6,883 nucleotides of DNA from Chloroflexota bacterium (GTDB lineage: Bacteria > Chloroflexota > Anaerolineae > Ardenticatenales > Ardenticatenaceae). Positions 1 to 5,452 of the stretch are shown here, piece by piece. Numbering within the stretch: position 1 is the first letter of the stretch; every line of letters begins with the position of its first letter. The stretch covers positions 1-6,883 of the forward strand of contig DOUV01000483.1 in assembly GCA_003520455.1 (NCBI GenBank), in the 5' to 3' direction. Under the pieces are notes generated by a model. That model was not told where the DNA came from. It ran no database searches and saw only the letters and a program-made list of their open reading frames with translations. A program made the position numbers and the translations under genes.

Positions 1-1
1 G

Positions 2-238
2 GCCTTTGCCGCGGGGATCGAGCGCCTGGGCTACCGCGTGACGCACGTCGTCCAGACCAACATCGTCATCTTCGAACAACCGGCAGGTGGGCTAAGCCCT
101 GCCGAGTGCTCGGCACGCTGGCAAGAGCAGGGCGTGCTCATCAGCCCGATTGGCCGGCGCCAGTTCCGCGCCGTGACCCACTATGGCATCGAAGCGGGCG
201 ACATCGACCGGGCGCTGGAGATCATCGGGTCGACGTAA
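2..238 (+). CDS. Low-specificity L-threonine aldolase, C-terminal end (partial)
   Basis: This is the last 78 codons of a gene that begins left of the window; the reading frame is open from base 2 to the TAA at 236-238. Seen in the sequence: a small C-terminal domain with the string VVQTNIVIFE, then GVLISPIGRRQFRAVTHYGI and DIDRAL near the end. This order (a TNIV strand, a GV..SPIG turn, an R.VTH strand and a closing D-I-x-x-A-L helix) is typical of the PLP-dependent threonine aldolase / beta-eliminating lyase family. Known of the family: it cleaves L-threonine or L-allo-threonine to glycine and acetaldehyde in the cytosol. The PLP lysine lies in the missing part, so catalytic competence cannot be judged. 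The GTG at 38 is an internal valine, not a start. The gene converges on the E2 gene, with 82 bases between the two stop codons. Another fold-type I PLP enzyme of the same family is the main alternative. Confidence 0.85.
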   Translation, partial: AFAAGIERLGYRVTHVVQTNIVIFEQPAGGLSPAECSARWQEQGVLISPIGRRQFRAVTHYGIEAGDIDRALEIIGST

Positions 239-269
239 GCGGTAGCGGGTGGTTCCCGATAAGGAGAAG

Positions 270-305
270 AGAGGGAGGCCACATTCCATGCGGGCCTTCC
301 CCTCT
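270..305. terminator. Bulged hairpin between convergent genes, candidate bidirectional terminator
   Basis: AGAGGGAGGCC (270-280) pairs with GGCCTTCCCCTCT (293-305), giving 11 base pairs with a two-base bulge and a 12-base loop. It sits between the stop of the threonine aldolase (238) and the stop of E2 (321), where a shared terminator is expected. The downstream tracts are weak: only TTT on the plus strand (305-307) and a pyrimidine-rich CTTCTCCTTA on the minus strand. The position supports a terminator; the tail does not strongly do so. Confidence 0.45.
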
Positions 306-320
306 TTGCCAGGTTCGCCT

Positions 321-1595
321 TTACTCGGCCAATCGCGCCGGAGTCTCCAGACATTTGATGAGCGCCTGAAGAAAAGCGGCCGCCGGCGCCCCGTCCACGA
401 CCCGATGATCGAAGGTCAGACTGAGCGTCATCGTCTGCCGCCACAGCAGACCCCCATTGCGCCTGGTGGGTTTCTCGAAAATCCGCCCGACCCCAAGAAT
501 AGCGACCTCCGGGGGGTTGATGATGGGGGTGAAGGCGTCTACTCCGTACACTCCCAGGTTGGTCACGGTGAAGGTACTCCCGGTCACCTCCGCGGGGGTC
601 AATGTCCCTTCTCGAGCCTGCTGAGCCAGCCGCCGGGTCTCCTGAGCGATCTCCCCCAGCGTTTTCTGGCCGGCATTCCGTACCACCGGTACGATCAGTC
701 CGTCTTCCAGGGAGACGGCGACGCCGATATGGGATTCTGGCACAAGGCGAATGTCCTCGCCCTCCACCCTCGCATTCAGTCGGGGATGCGCTTTCAACGT
801 GAAGGCAACCGCCTTGATCACCAGGTCAGTGTACGTCAGGTCGAATTGCTGTTTGAGTTCCTCCCGTTGCTTCACCAGGTCGGTTACGTCGGCCTCGGCT
901 GTCAGGGTCACCTGCGCCATTGTCTGCAGGCTCTCGTGCAGGCGCCGGGCAATCACTCCGCGTACGCCGGTCAACGAGACGGTCTCCGGTGTGGGGGCCT
1001 CCGCCTCTTCGATGGCCCGGCGCACATCCGCCTCCGTGATACGACCAACCGGTCCGCTGCCCCGAACCTGGCTCAAGTCGATGCCGTGTTCCGTCGCCAG
1101 ACGACGAGCACGCGGCTCGACCTGGGCGGGAGGGGGCGGTGGCGCCGCCTGGCCCTCAATCGCCCGGCGCACATCCTGGTCGGTAATTCGCCCGCCTGAC
1201 CCACTCCCCTGGATCTGGCTCAGATCGATCCCGTGTTCCCTGGCCAGGCGGCGGGCAACGGGCGTCACCTGAATGCGCGTCTCTGCCTGGCGGGGCGGCG
1301 CGGGTGCCGGCGTTGGCGCCTCTCGTGGCGCCGCCCGTCCTTCTGGAAGAGCCTCGCCCGGTGCCACAATGAGGGCCAGGAGCTCCCGCACGGGCACCGT
1401 CGTGCCTTCAGGCACCAGGATGCGGCCCAGAACGCCGGAGGCAGGCGCCGGCATCACCTCGTTCACTTTGGCAGCTTCGACTTCGACTAAATCCTCCCCC
1501 TCTTGAACGGCGTCCCCCTCACGTTTGAGCCACCGTCCTACGGTGCCTTCTTGCATGCCCATACCCCACTGGGGAAGGCGAACTTCCGTTGCCAT
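321..1595 (-). CDS. Dihydrolipoamide acyltransferase (E2) of a 2-oxoacid/acetoin dehydrogenase complex, with two peripheral-subunit-binding domains
   Basis: 424 residues. Domains in order: an N-terminal lipoyl domain (about 1-80) with the expected lipoylated lysine K43 in EVEAAKVNEV; a Pro/Ala-rich linker (about 83-106); a peripheral-subunit-binding domain (110-149); a short PPPPP linker; a second such domain (159-198); and the catalytic CoA-acyltransferase domain (about 205-424). The catalytic domain has STFTVTNLG (340-348) and the active-site motif DHRVVDG with H397 and D401. Role in the family: the swinging lipoyl arm takes the acyl group from E1 and passes it to CoA in the cytosolic complex core. 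The start is the ATG at 1595: MATEVRLPQWG is the normal lipoyl-domain beginning and GGAGG lies upstream. The ATG at 1643 has no evident ribosome site and would add 16 unneeded residues. It is the third gene of the operon, 91 bases after E1 beta. Odd points are the duplicated binding domain and AAKV in place of the usual TDKA around the lysine. Acetyl, acetoin-derived or branched acyl specificity cannot be read from sequence. Confidence 0.93.
   Translation of the reverse strand: MATEVRLPQWGMGMQEGTVGRWLKREGDAVQEGEDLVEVEAAKVNEVMPAPASGVLGRILVPEGTTVPVRELLALIVAPGEALPEGRAAPREAPTPAPAPPRQAETRIQVTPVARRLAREHGIDLSQIQGSGSGGRITDQDVRRAIEGQAAPPPPPAQVEPRARRLATEHGIDLSQVRGSGPVGRITEADVRRAIEEAEAPTPETVSLTGVRGVIARRLHESLQTMAQVTLTAEADVTDLVKQREELKQQFDLTYTDLVIKAVAFTLKAHPRLNARVEGEDIRLVPESHIGVAVSLEDGLIVPVVRNAGQKTLGEIAQETRRLAQQAREGTLTPAEVTGSTFTVTNLGVYGVDAFTPIINPPEVAILGVGRIFEKPTRRNGGLLWRQTMTLSLTFDHRVVDGAPAAAFLQALIKCLETPARLAE
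1002..1268 (-). repeat. Tandem duplication of the peripheral-subunit-binding domain inside E2
   Basis: Residues 110-149 (bases 1149-1268) and 159-198 (bases 1002-1121) of E2 align without gaps over 40 positions with 29 identities. Shared blocks are ARRLA, EHGIDLSQ, GSG, GRIT and DVRRAIE. Both copies keep the family's hallmark arrangement, with ARRLA at the first helix and the GRIT..DV turn. The DNA copies have diverged mainly at third codon positions, so both have been kept under protein-level selection and are not a recent duplication. The copies are separated by a nine-residue proline-rich linker. Confidence 0.9.
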
Positions 1596-1606
1596 GATGA
1601 TCCGGA

Positions 1607-1611
1607 CCTCC
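1607..1611 (-). promoter_or_regulatory. Ribosome binding site that fixes the E2 start
   Basis: On the minus strand GGAGG precedes the ATG at 1595 by 11 bases, a somewhat long but usable spacing. No other in-frame ATG, GTG or TTG lies between it and 1595. It lies inside the longer upstream reading frame, which argues against the ATG at 1643 as the start. Confidence 0.65.
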
Positions 1612-1646
1612 GCAACTATGCTTTGTGCATTGTTCACTGTCACTCG

Positions 1647-1679
1647 GGGAACCGGCCTCCGAAGTGGGGGCCGGTTCCC
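1647..1679 (-). other. Strong intercistronic hairpin between E1 beta and E2
   Basis: GGGAACCGGCC (1647-1657) and GGCCGGTTCCC (1669-1679) form a perfect 11-bp stem with an 11-base loop. On the minus-strand transcript it starts 7 bases after the E1 beta stop and ends 51 bases before the E2 start. No T-run follows it on the minus strand, so a classic intrinsic terminator is unlikely. A role in mRNA stabilisation or processing, or in setting the E1:E2 ratio, is inference from position and stem strength. Confidence 0.6.
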
Positions 1680-1686
1680 GAGCCAT

Positions 1687-2655
1687 TTACGCCATCGCCT
1701 GCCGAACGGCGGCGGCGATCCGCTCTTTGTTGGGATAGAGAGGTTGCTCCAGCGGAGGGCTGAACGGAATGTGCACGTCGGGCGTTGCTACCCGAGCGAT
1801 TGGTGCTTTCATATTCCAGAATCCCTCCTCGGCGACGATCGCGGCAATCTCGCTTGCCGCACTGCAGGTTTTGTGGGCGGGGTCGGCCACGACGAGCCGG
1901 CCGGTCTTTTCAACCGACTTCAGGATGGTCCCCTGATCCAGTGGTACCAGACTGCGAGGATCTACCACCTCTACAGAGATGCCCTCACCGGCCAACTCTT
2001 CGGCGGCAGCCAAGGCCTGGGGGAGGGCCCCGGCGATGGCTACGACGGTGACATCATTCCCCTCCCGCTTCACGTCGGCCTGGCCGAGCGGGATCAGGTA
2101 CTCTTCTTCCGGCACCGAGCCTTTCGTGGCCCAGAGCGTCCCATCTTCAAAGCACATCACCGGGTCGTCGTCACGGATAGCTGTTTTGAGCAGGCCTTTG
2201 ACATCGTAAGGGGTGGTCGGGGCGATGATCTTGAGGCCGGGCATGTTCATGAACATCGGGTAGGGCCGGTCAGAGTGCTGGGCGGCGTTGCTGCCCCCGT
2301 AGAACATCGCGGCGCGGAGGACGACCGGGATCTTGGCCTGACCACCGTACATGTAGGTGCCCTTGGCCACGATACTGACGAGTTGGTCCATCGCGACGTA
2401 GAGGAAGCTCGCGATCGTATAGTCTACGATCGGCCGGAGGCCAACCATCGCGGCGCCGGCCGCCGCCCCGGTAAAGCCATTCTCAGAGAGAGGAGTGTTC
2501 CGCACCCGGTCCCGCCCGAATTCCTCCACGAAGCCGCCAGTGGTCCCGAAGACGTTCGCCTCGATATCTTCCCCCATGATTATCACGTGCGGGTCCCGCT
2601 GCATTTCCTCCCGCTGAGCCTCGTAGATCGCTTGCAGGTAAGTGAGCTCGCGCAT
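1687..2655 (-). CDS. 2-oxoacid/acetoin dehydrogenase E1 component, beta subunit
   Basis: 322 residues, the usual length for a stand-alone E1 beta. Seen: MRELTYLQAI at the N-terminus, the GEDI motif (28-31), RNTPLSENGFTG (52-63), GGSNAAQHSD (120-129) containing H127, then the GLKIIAPTTPYDVKGLL and AIRDDDPV region. The C-terminal transketolase domain has VVDPRSLVPLD (230-240) and ends with LYPNKERI. In the family, the glutamate of the PLSENG segment (E58 here) contacts the thiamine diphosphate aminopyrimidine, and this subunit forms an alpha2beta2 heterotetramer with E1 alpha. The ATG at 2655 is preceded by GGAAAGGAAG with about 8 bases of spacing. It starts 27 bases after the E1 alpha stop, so the two are probably co-transcribed and made in equal amounts. 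Pyruvate, acetoin and branched-chain versions are too alike to separate by eye. The HS of the QHS motif is kept, but the preceding residues (SNAA) differ from the common RGGP form. Confidence 0.94.
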   Translation of the reverse strand: MRELTYLQAIYEAQREEMQRDPHVIIMGEDIEANVFGTTGGFVEEFGRDRVRNTPLSENGFTGAAAGAAMVGLRPIVDYTIASFLYVAMDQLVSIVAKGTYMYGGQAKIPVVLRAAMFYGGSNAAQHSDRPYPMFMNMPGLKIIAPTTPYDVKGLLKTAIRDDDPVMCFEDGTLWATKGSVPEEEYLIPLGQADVKREGNDVTVVAIAGALPQALAAAEELAGEGISVEVVDPRSLVPLDQGTILKSVEKTGRLVVADPAHKTCSAASEIAAIVAEEGFWNMKAPIARVATPDVHIPFSPPLEQPLYPNKERIAAAVRQAMA

Positions 2656-2682
2656 CGCTATCTTCCTTTCCTGTCTCCAGGT

Positions 2683-3669
2683 CTAAGAGCGAACAGGGAT
2701 GGGATTGGCGTACAGACCCTCGAACGCCTCTGCCGGCTCGGGGAAGGGGCTTTGCCGGGCAAACTCGACCGCCTCTTCCACCTCCGTGCGGACCTGAGCC
2801 TCGAGTCTATCTGCTTCCGCCTCGGTGAGCACGCCCTGGTCAATGAGCGTCCTGCGGAAATTTGGAATCGGATCGCGCTTCTTCCACTCGGCGATCTCCT
2901 CTGGGGTGCGATAATTGGCGGTGACGACCAACCCCTCGGCATGCTCCATATAGCGATATGTTTTCGCTTCAATGAGGGACGGACCCTCACCGGCTCGGGC
3001 TCGTTTGACCGCTTCGCTCACCGCCTCATACACGGCGATGGGGTCCTGCCCATCGACGACAACGCCCGGCATATTGTGGGCTTTGGCCCGCTCAGCGATG
3101 TCCTTGACGGCCACCGAGTAGGATGCGGGCGTACTGACAGCATACTGGTTGTTCTCGCAGAGGTAGATCACAGGCAGCGACCAGATGGACGCCAGGTTAA
3201 GCCCCTCGTGGAAAGCACCCTCGTTGGATGCGCCATCCCCGAAGAAGCACAGGCATACCCGGTCGGTTCCCAGCGTCTTGGCACCCAACGCAGCGCCCGC
3301 TGCGACCGGGATCCCGGACCCCACGATGCTGGTCTCGCCGACGCTCCCGACGCCGAAGTCGGCCAGGTGCATCGAGCCGCCCTTGCCTTTGTTGACGCCG
3401 GTGCGCTTGCCCAATAGCTCGGCCATCAGGCCCTTCAGACTGGCGCCTTTCCCGATCGGATGCCCGTGCGAGCGGTGGTTCCCGACCATATAGTCGTCTT
3501 CGCGGAGGGCCATACAGGCGCCCACGACCTCGGCCTCCTGGCCGATGGTGGTATGCACGGCCCCAGGGACCTCTCCCTTTCTCACCAGCCCCACCGCCGT
3601 CTCATCGAAAGCACGGATACGCAACATCCGCCGGTACATCTCAGTGAGTTGCTCCTTCGTTAGACTCAT
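2683..3669 (-). CDS. 2-oxoacid/acetoin dehydrogenase E1 component, alpha subunit (thiamine diphosphate-dependent)
   Basis: 328 residues, a length typical of bacterial acetoin-type and Gram-positive-type E1 alpha. Seen: MYRRMLRIRAFDE (11-23), GAVHTTIGQEA (36-46), NHRSHGH (64-70), GKGGSMH (96-101), and the thiamine diphosphate/Mg motif GDGASNEG starting at 144 and ending with CENN at 171-174. With E1 beta it decarboxylates a 2-oxoacid, or cleaves acetoin, and reductively acylates the E2 lipoyl arm. The ATG at 3669 has a strong GGAGG five bases upstream. It is the first gene of the minus-strand operon. Odd point: the loop that is YRxxGHSxSDP in pyruvate dehydrogenases reads YRYMEHAEGL (238-247). 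H243 is kept, but the glycine before it is glutamate and the serines are absent. The HAEG part recalls the acetoin dehydrogenase form of this loop (as I remember it), which hints at, but does not prove, acetoin or another non-pyruvate substrate. Confidence 0.94.
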   Translation of the reverse strand: MSLTKEQLTEMYRRMLRIRAFDETAVGLVRKGEVPGAVHTTIGQEAEVVGACMALREDDYMVGNHRSHGHPIGKGASLKGLMAELLGKRTGVNKGKGGSMHLADFGVGSVGETSIVGSGIPVAAGAALGAKTLGTDRVCLCFFGDGASNEGAFHEGLNLASIWSLPVIYLCENNQYAVSTPASYSVAVKDIAERAKAHNMPGVVVDGQDPIAVYEAVSEAVKRARAGEGPSLIEAKTYRYMEHAEGLVVTANYRTPEEIAEWKKRDPIPNFRRTLIDQGVLTEAEADRLEAQVRTEVEEAVEFARQSPFPEPAEAFEGLYANPIPVRS

Positions 3670-3680
3670 TGTGACCTCCC

Positions 3681-3695
3681 TTCAGGCATGCTGAA
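3681..3695. promoter_or_regulatory. Short inverted repeat in the E1 alpha leader, possible operator
   Basis: TTCAG and CTGAA flank GCATG, 11 bases upstream of the E1 alpha start codon and next to its ribosome site. Binding there could block transcription or translation of the operon. The arms are only five bases, so chance is a real alternative. Confidence 0.2.
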
Positions 3696-3879
3696 CAAAC
3701 ATTGCTCTCACGCTGACAGACGGATCGTTTGGAGGGTGCCTTTCAATTTATGCGTCTCGCCTCCTTTCTCAGCCTGGTAGAGCGGCATCTGGCCTCGGCT
3801 GTGCGGTTTGCTCGAACGCCGTTGAAGTCGTCGGAACGGGCGGCTCGCGGGGTCGTCAGTCAGCATCTCTCGCGAGACC

Positions 3880-3933
3880 GTGACGGTTGACGAACCAGGG
3901 ATCGTCGGAGTGATCGATTCGTGGGGCCGTCAC
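3880..3933. repeat. Long imperfect inverted repeat (54 bases)
   Basis: GTGACGG (3880-3886) pairs with CCGTCAC (3927-3933). Nested inside, ACGAA (3890-3894) pairs with TTCGT (3918-3922), and inside that GATC (3900-3903) can pair with GATC (3912-3915). The nested order gives one extended hairpin with small internal loops. It lies about 210 bases upstream of E1 alpha, directly after a 10-base palindrome TCTCGCGAGA (3868-3877). Function unknown. Confidence 0.5.
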
Positions 3934-4601
3934 TCAGGGGAGGGAACGAAGGTTGTAGAAACGGCTTGCGAGATCTTCGGCTGTATTGAAGCACCAACTG
4001 CAACCTGTTTTCCCGTGCAGGCTCATGACAGGCGAATACCGACAGGGAATCAGCCTCACGCGGAGACGCGATTTCCTCACAGGCTTCTCGACACCAAAGC
4101 AGGAGCGCGCCGGGCCCGGTTCCCCGATGCGGCCAAAGGCGTGGTTTTCAGCGATGAAAGATCGGATGGCTTCGTTGGAAGTGCGTGCGTTTACAGTACA
4201 GGGAAAGTTCGCCGTTGTCGCTCGAAGGAACACCTATAAAGTATTAGCACCGGCAACGGTCGGTGTCAATTCCGCCGGAGACACACATGCCGGGCTGCCT
4301 CTGGAGGAGCGGAACTGGCTTGTCCCTTCATTGCGAACGACAGGCTTGCCAGCGTCGTCCCCTTTCATGGCTCGGCCGGCAGTAGCCGTTTGACGAAGCC
4401 AGTCTTCGCCGCCAGACTGATTGTCGACGGCCCTGGATGCGCTGATCGACGGTGAGCATCAAGTGCCGAATCAGCCACGCAGGATGAAAACCGCCTTTCC
4501 TGCTACTCCTTCCGAGGAGAGCGAAGTGAGCGTCGATCTTTCGGCGGTACCAGGGCTTGAACTCCCTGGCTAAGCGCTCAGAGCGGCTCAAGCCGACGGC
4601 T

Positions 4602-4680
4602 GTCGAGGCGGGGCAGTCCGCGTATGAAGGTCCACAGTCAGCGGTTCAGACCGCCCGCCTCGCTTACTCGATTTGCGCAG
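4602..4680 (+). repeat. Broken partial copy of the methyltransferase SAM-motif region
   Basis: Bases 4602-4616 are identical over 15 bases to 4826-4840 in the methyltransferase gene, both reading V-E-A-G-Q. Bases 4661-4680 match the next stretch of the gene (4841-4860) at 16 of 20 positions, including CTCGATTTG. The two parts are contiguous in the gene but separated here by 44 bases, which also breaks the frame. This looks like a decayed or inserted-into duplicate, though the length is short enough that chance cannot be excluded. Confidence 0.4.
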
Positions 4681-4687
4681 CAACGCG

Positions 4688-4692
4688 GGAGG
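4688..4692 (+). promoter_or_regulatory. Ribosome binding site that fixes the methyltransferase start
   Basis: GGAGG lies 7 bases upstream of the ATG at 4700. This favours that ATG over the in-frame TTG at 4673, which has no purine-rich site before it. Confidence 0.75.
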
Positions 4693-4699
4693 TGAAAAG

Positions 4700-5344
4700 A
4701 TGGACAAGAACGATCGGTATATTCCAGCCTTGGGACACGAGCGCCTGACGCCCTTGTACGACCCGCTGCTTCGATGGATCATACGGGAATCCAGATTCAA
4801 GACCCGCCTGGTAGAACAGGCGCACGTCGAGGCGGGGCAGCGCGTTCTCGATTTGGGCTGCGGGACGGGAACCCTAACAATCCTGGTCAAGCAGGCTCAT
4901 CCTGAAGCGGAGGTCATCGGACTTGATGGAGATCGGGCGGTTCTTGAAATTGCTCGGGCGAAGGCAGCAAAGGCAGACGTCGCCGTTTTCTGGACTCAGG
5001 GGATGGCGTTTCAACTCCCGTACGCTGACAATTCCTTTGACCGCATTCTTTCAGGCCTTGTTTTCCATCATTTAACGACGGAGAATAAACGTCGCACGTT
5101 CAGGGAGATCTTTCGGGTACTTCGGCCGGGTGGGGAGTTGCACGTGGCTGACTTCGGCAGGCCACACAATGCTGGAGCGTACTTCATCTCTCTGTTGGTG
5201 GGTCGATTTGAAGAAGCCACGGCGAACGTACGCGGATTACTGCCTGAGATGTTCCGCGAAGCTGGTTTGAGTCGGGTCGCTGAGACCAATCGATTTATGA
5301 CGGTCGTGGGCACGATCTCGTTGTATGAAGCGCGGAGGTCGTGA
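4700..5344 (+). CDS. Class I SAM-dependent methyltransferase (Methyltransf_11/25 type), substrate unknown
   Basis: 214 residues, a single Rossmann-fold methyltransferase domain. Seen in order: motif I VLDLGCGTG (49-57), the acidic end of strand 2 in GLDGD (74-78), a motif with MAFQLPYADNSFD (102-114) ending strand 4, FHHL (122-125), and RVLRPGGELHVADFG (139-153) as the post-core motif. The N-terminal helix region has RLTPLYDPLLRW. Such proteins transfer the methyl group of S-adenosylmethionine to a small molecule, lipid or quinone. The substrate-binding parts are not diagnostic here. It resembles the UbiE/generic methyltransferase group in layout but is shorter. It stands alone on the plus strand between minus-strand genes. 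Base composition differs: 5041-5100 has 27 G+C of 60, while 5581-5640 in the neighbouring kinase gene has 41 of 60. That fits recent acquisition or a weakly expressed gene. No signal peptide or clear membrane segment is seen. Confidence 0.88.
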   Translation: MDKNDRYIPALGHERLTPLYDPLLRWIIRESRFKTRLVEQAHVEAGQRVLDLGCGTGTLTILVKQAHPEAEVIGLDGDRAVLEIARAKAAKADVAVFWTQGMAFQLPYADNSFDRILSGLVFHHLTTENKRRTFREIFRVLRPGGELHVADFGRPHNAGAYFISLLVGRFEEATANVRGLLPEMFREAGLSRVAETNRFMTVVGTISLYEARRS

Positions 5345-5375
5345 TCCCGCTTGCCAGTGTATCACTCACCAACCG

Positions 5376-5403
5376 GCTCCGCCGGATCATCGCGAAGCGG
5401 AGC
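5376..5403 (+). terminator. Hairpin between convergent methyltransferase and kinase genes, candidate terminator
   Basis: GCTCCGC (5376-5382) and GCGGAGC (5397-5403) form a perfect 7-bp stem with a 14-base loop. It begins 31 bases after the methyltransferase stop and is followed on the plus strand by GCTTCTTCC, a weak T-rich tail. The kinase gene ends at 5453 from the other side, so it could serve both, but the minus-strand tail has no T-run. Confidence 0.4.
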
Positions 5404-5452
5404 GCTTCTTCCGCCGCATGCAGGCTCCAAGAGTGGGCGCCGGGGACCACGA

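Larger units (their letters stand above)
3670..4699. other. One-kilobase stretch without a recognisable gene; operon leader plus unassigned DNA
   Basis: This region lies between the divergent starts of E1 alpha (minus) and the methyltransferase (plus), so it should hold both promoters. I could not identify a convincing -35/-10 pair for either. Open frames of about 85-135 codons exist on both strands (3880-4239, 3986-4393, 4328-4591 and others). They overlap one another, lack clear ribosome sites and contain no motif I recognise. What can be seen are inverted repeats (3681-3695, 3868-3877, 3880-3933, 4263-4284, 4400-4419, 4506-4519, 4550-4569, 4604-4662), a TATAAA at 4235-4240, and a short block matching the methyltransferase gene. 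It may be decayed coding DNA, a mobile-element scar, a structured RNA locus or simply long spacer. Confidence 0.6.

Noticed and set aside
249..1199. A 316-codon open frame on the plus strand opposite E2.
   Set aside because: It is the antisense shadow of the E2 gene, whose domains are all intact on the minus strand; the frame shows no family features.
1596..1643. An upstream ATG at 1643 that would lengthen E2 by 16 residues.
   Set aside because: The extra residues precede the standard lipoyl-domain beginning, no ribosome site lies before it, and a GGAGG inside the extension points to the ATG at 1595.
1647..1679. Reading the strong hairpin as an intrinsic terminator ending the operon before E2.
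   Set aside because: No T-run follows the stem on the minus strand, and E2 is functionally tied to the E1 genes, so full termination is unlikely.
1525..3417. A 630-codon open frame on the plus strand opposite E1 beta and E1 alpha.
   Set aside because: It lies antisense to two clearly conserved enzymes, has no recognisable motifs, and arises because GC-rich genes seldom use codons that read as stops on the other strand.
3768..3784. CTCAGCCTGGTAGAGCG, which resembles a tRNA D-arm.
   Set aside because: No acceptor stem, anticodon arm or T-arm falls at the right distances, and the expected 3' acceptor strand is absent; it is at most a chance match.
3986..4393. A 135-codon plus-strand frame in the gene-free kilobase.
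   Set aside because: It has no ribosome site or recognisable motif, overlaps an equally open minus-strand frame, and its translation looks random.
4328..4591. An 87-codon minus-strand frame considered as a transposase fragment or small gene.
   Set aside because: It is rich in basic residues but has no DDE, helix-turn-helix or other motif I recognise and no clear ribosome site, so I did not call it.
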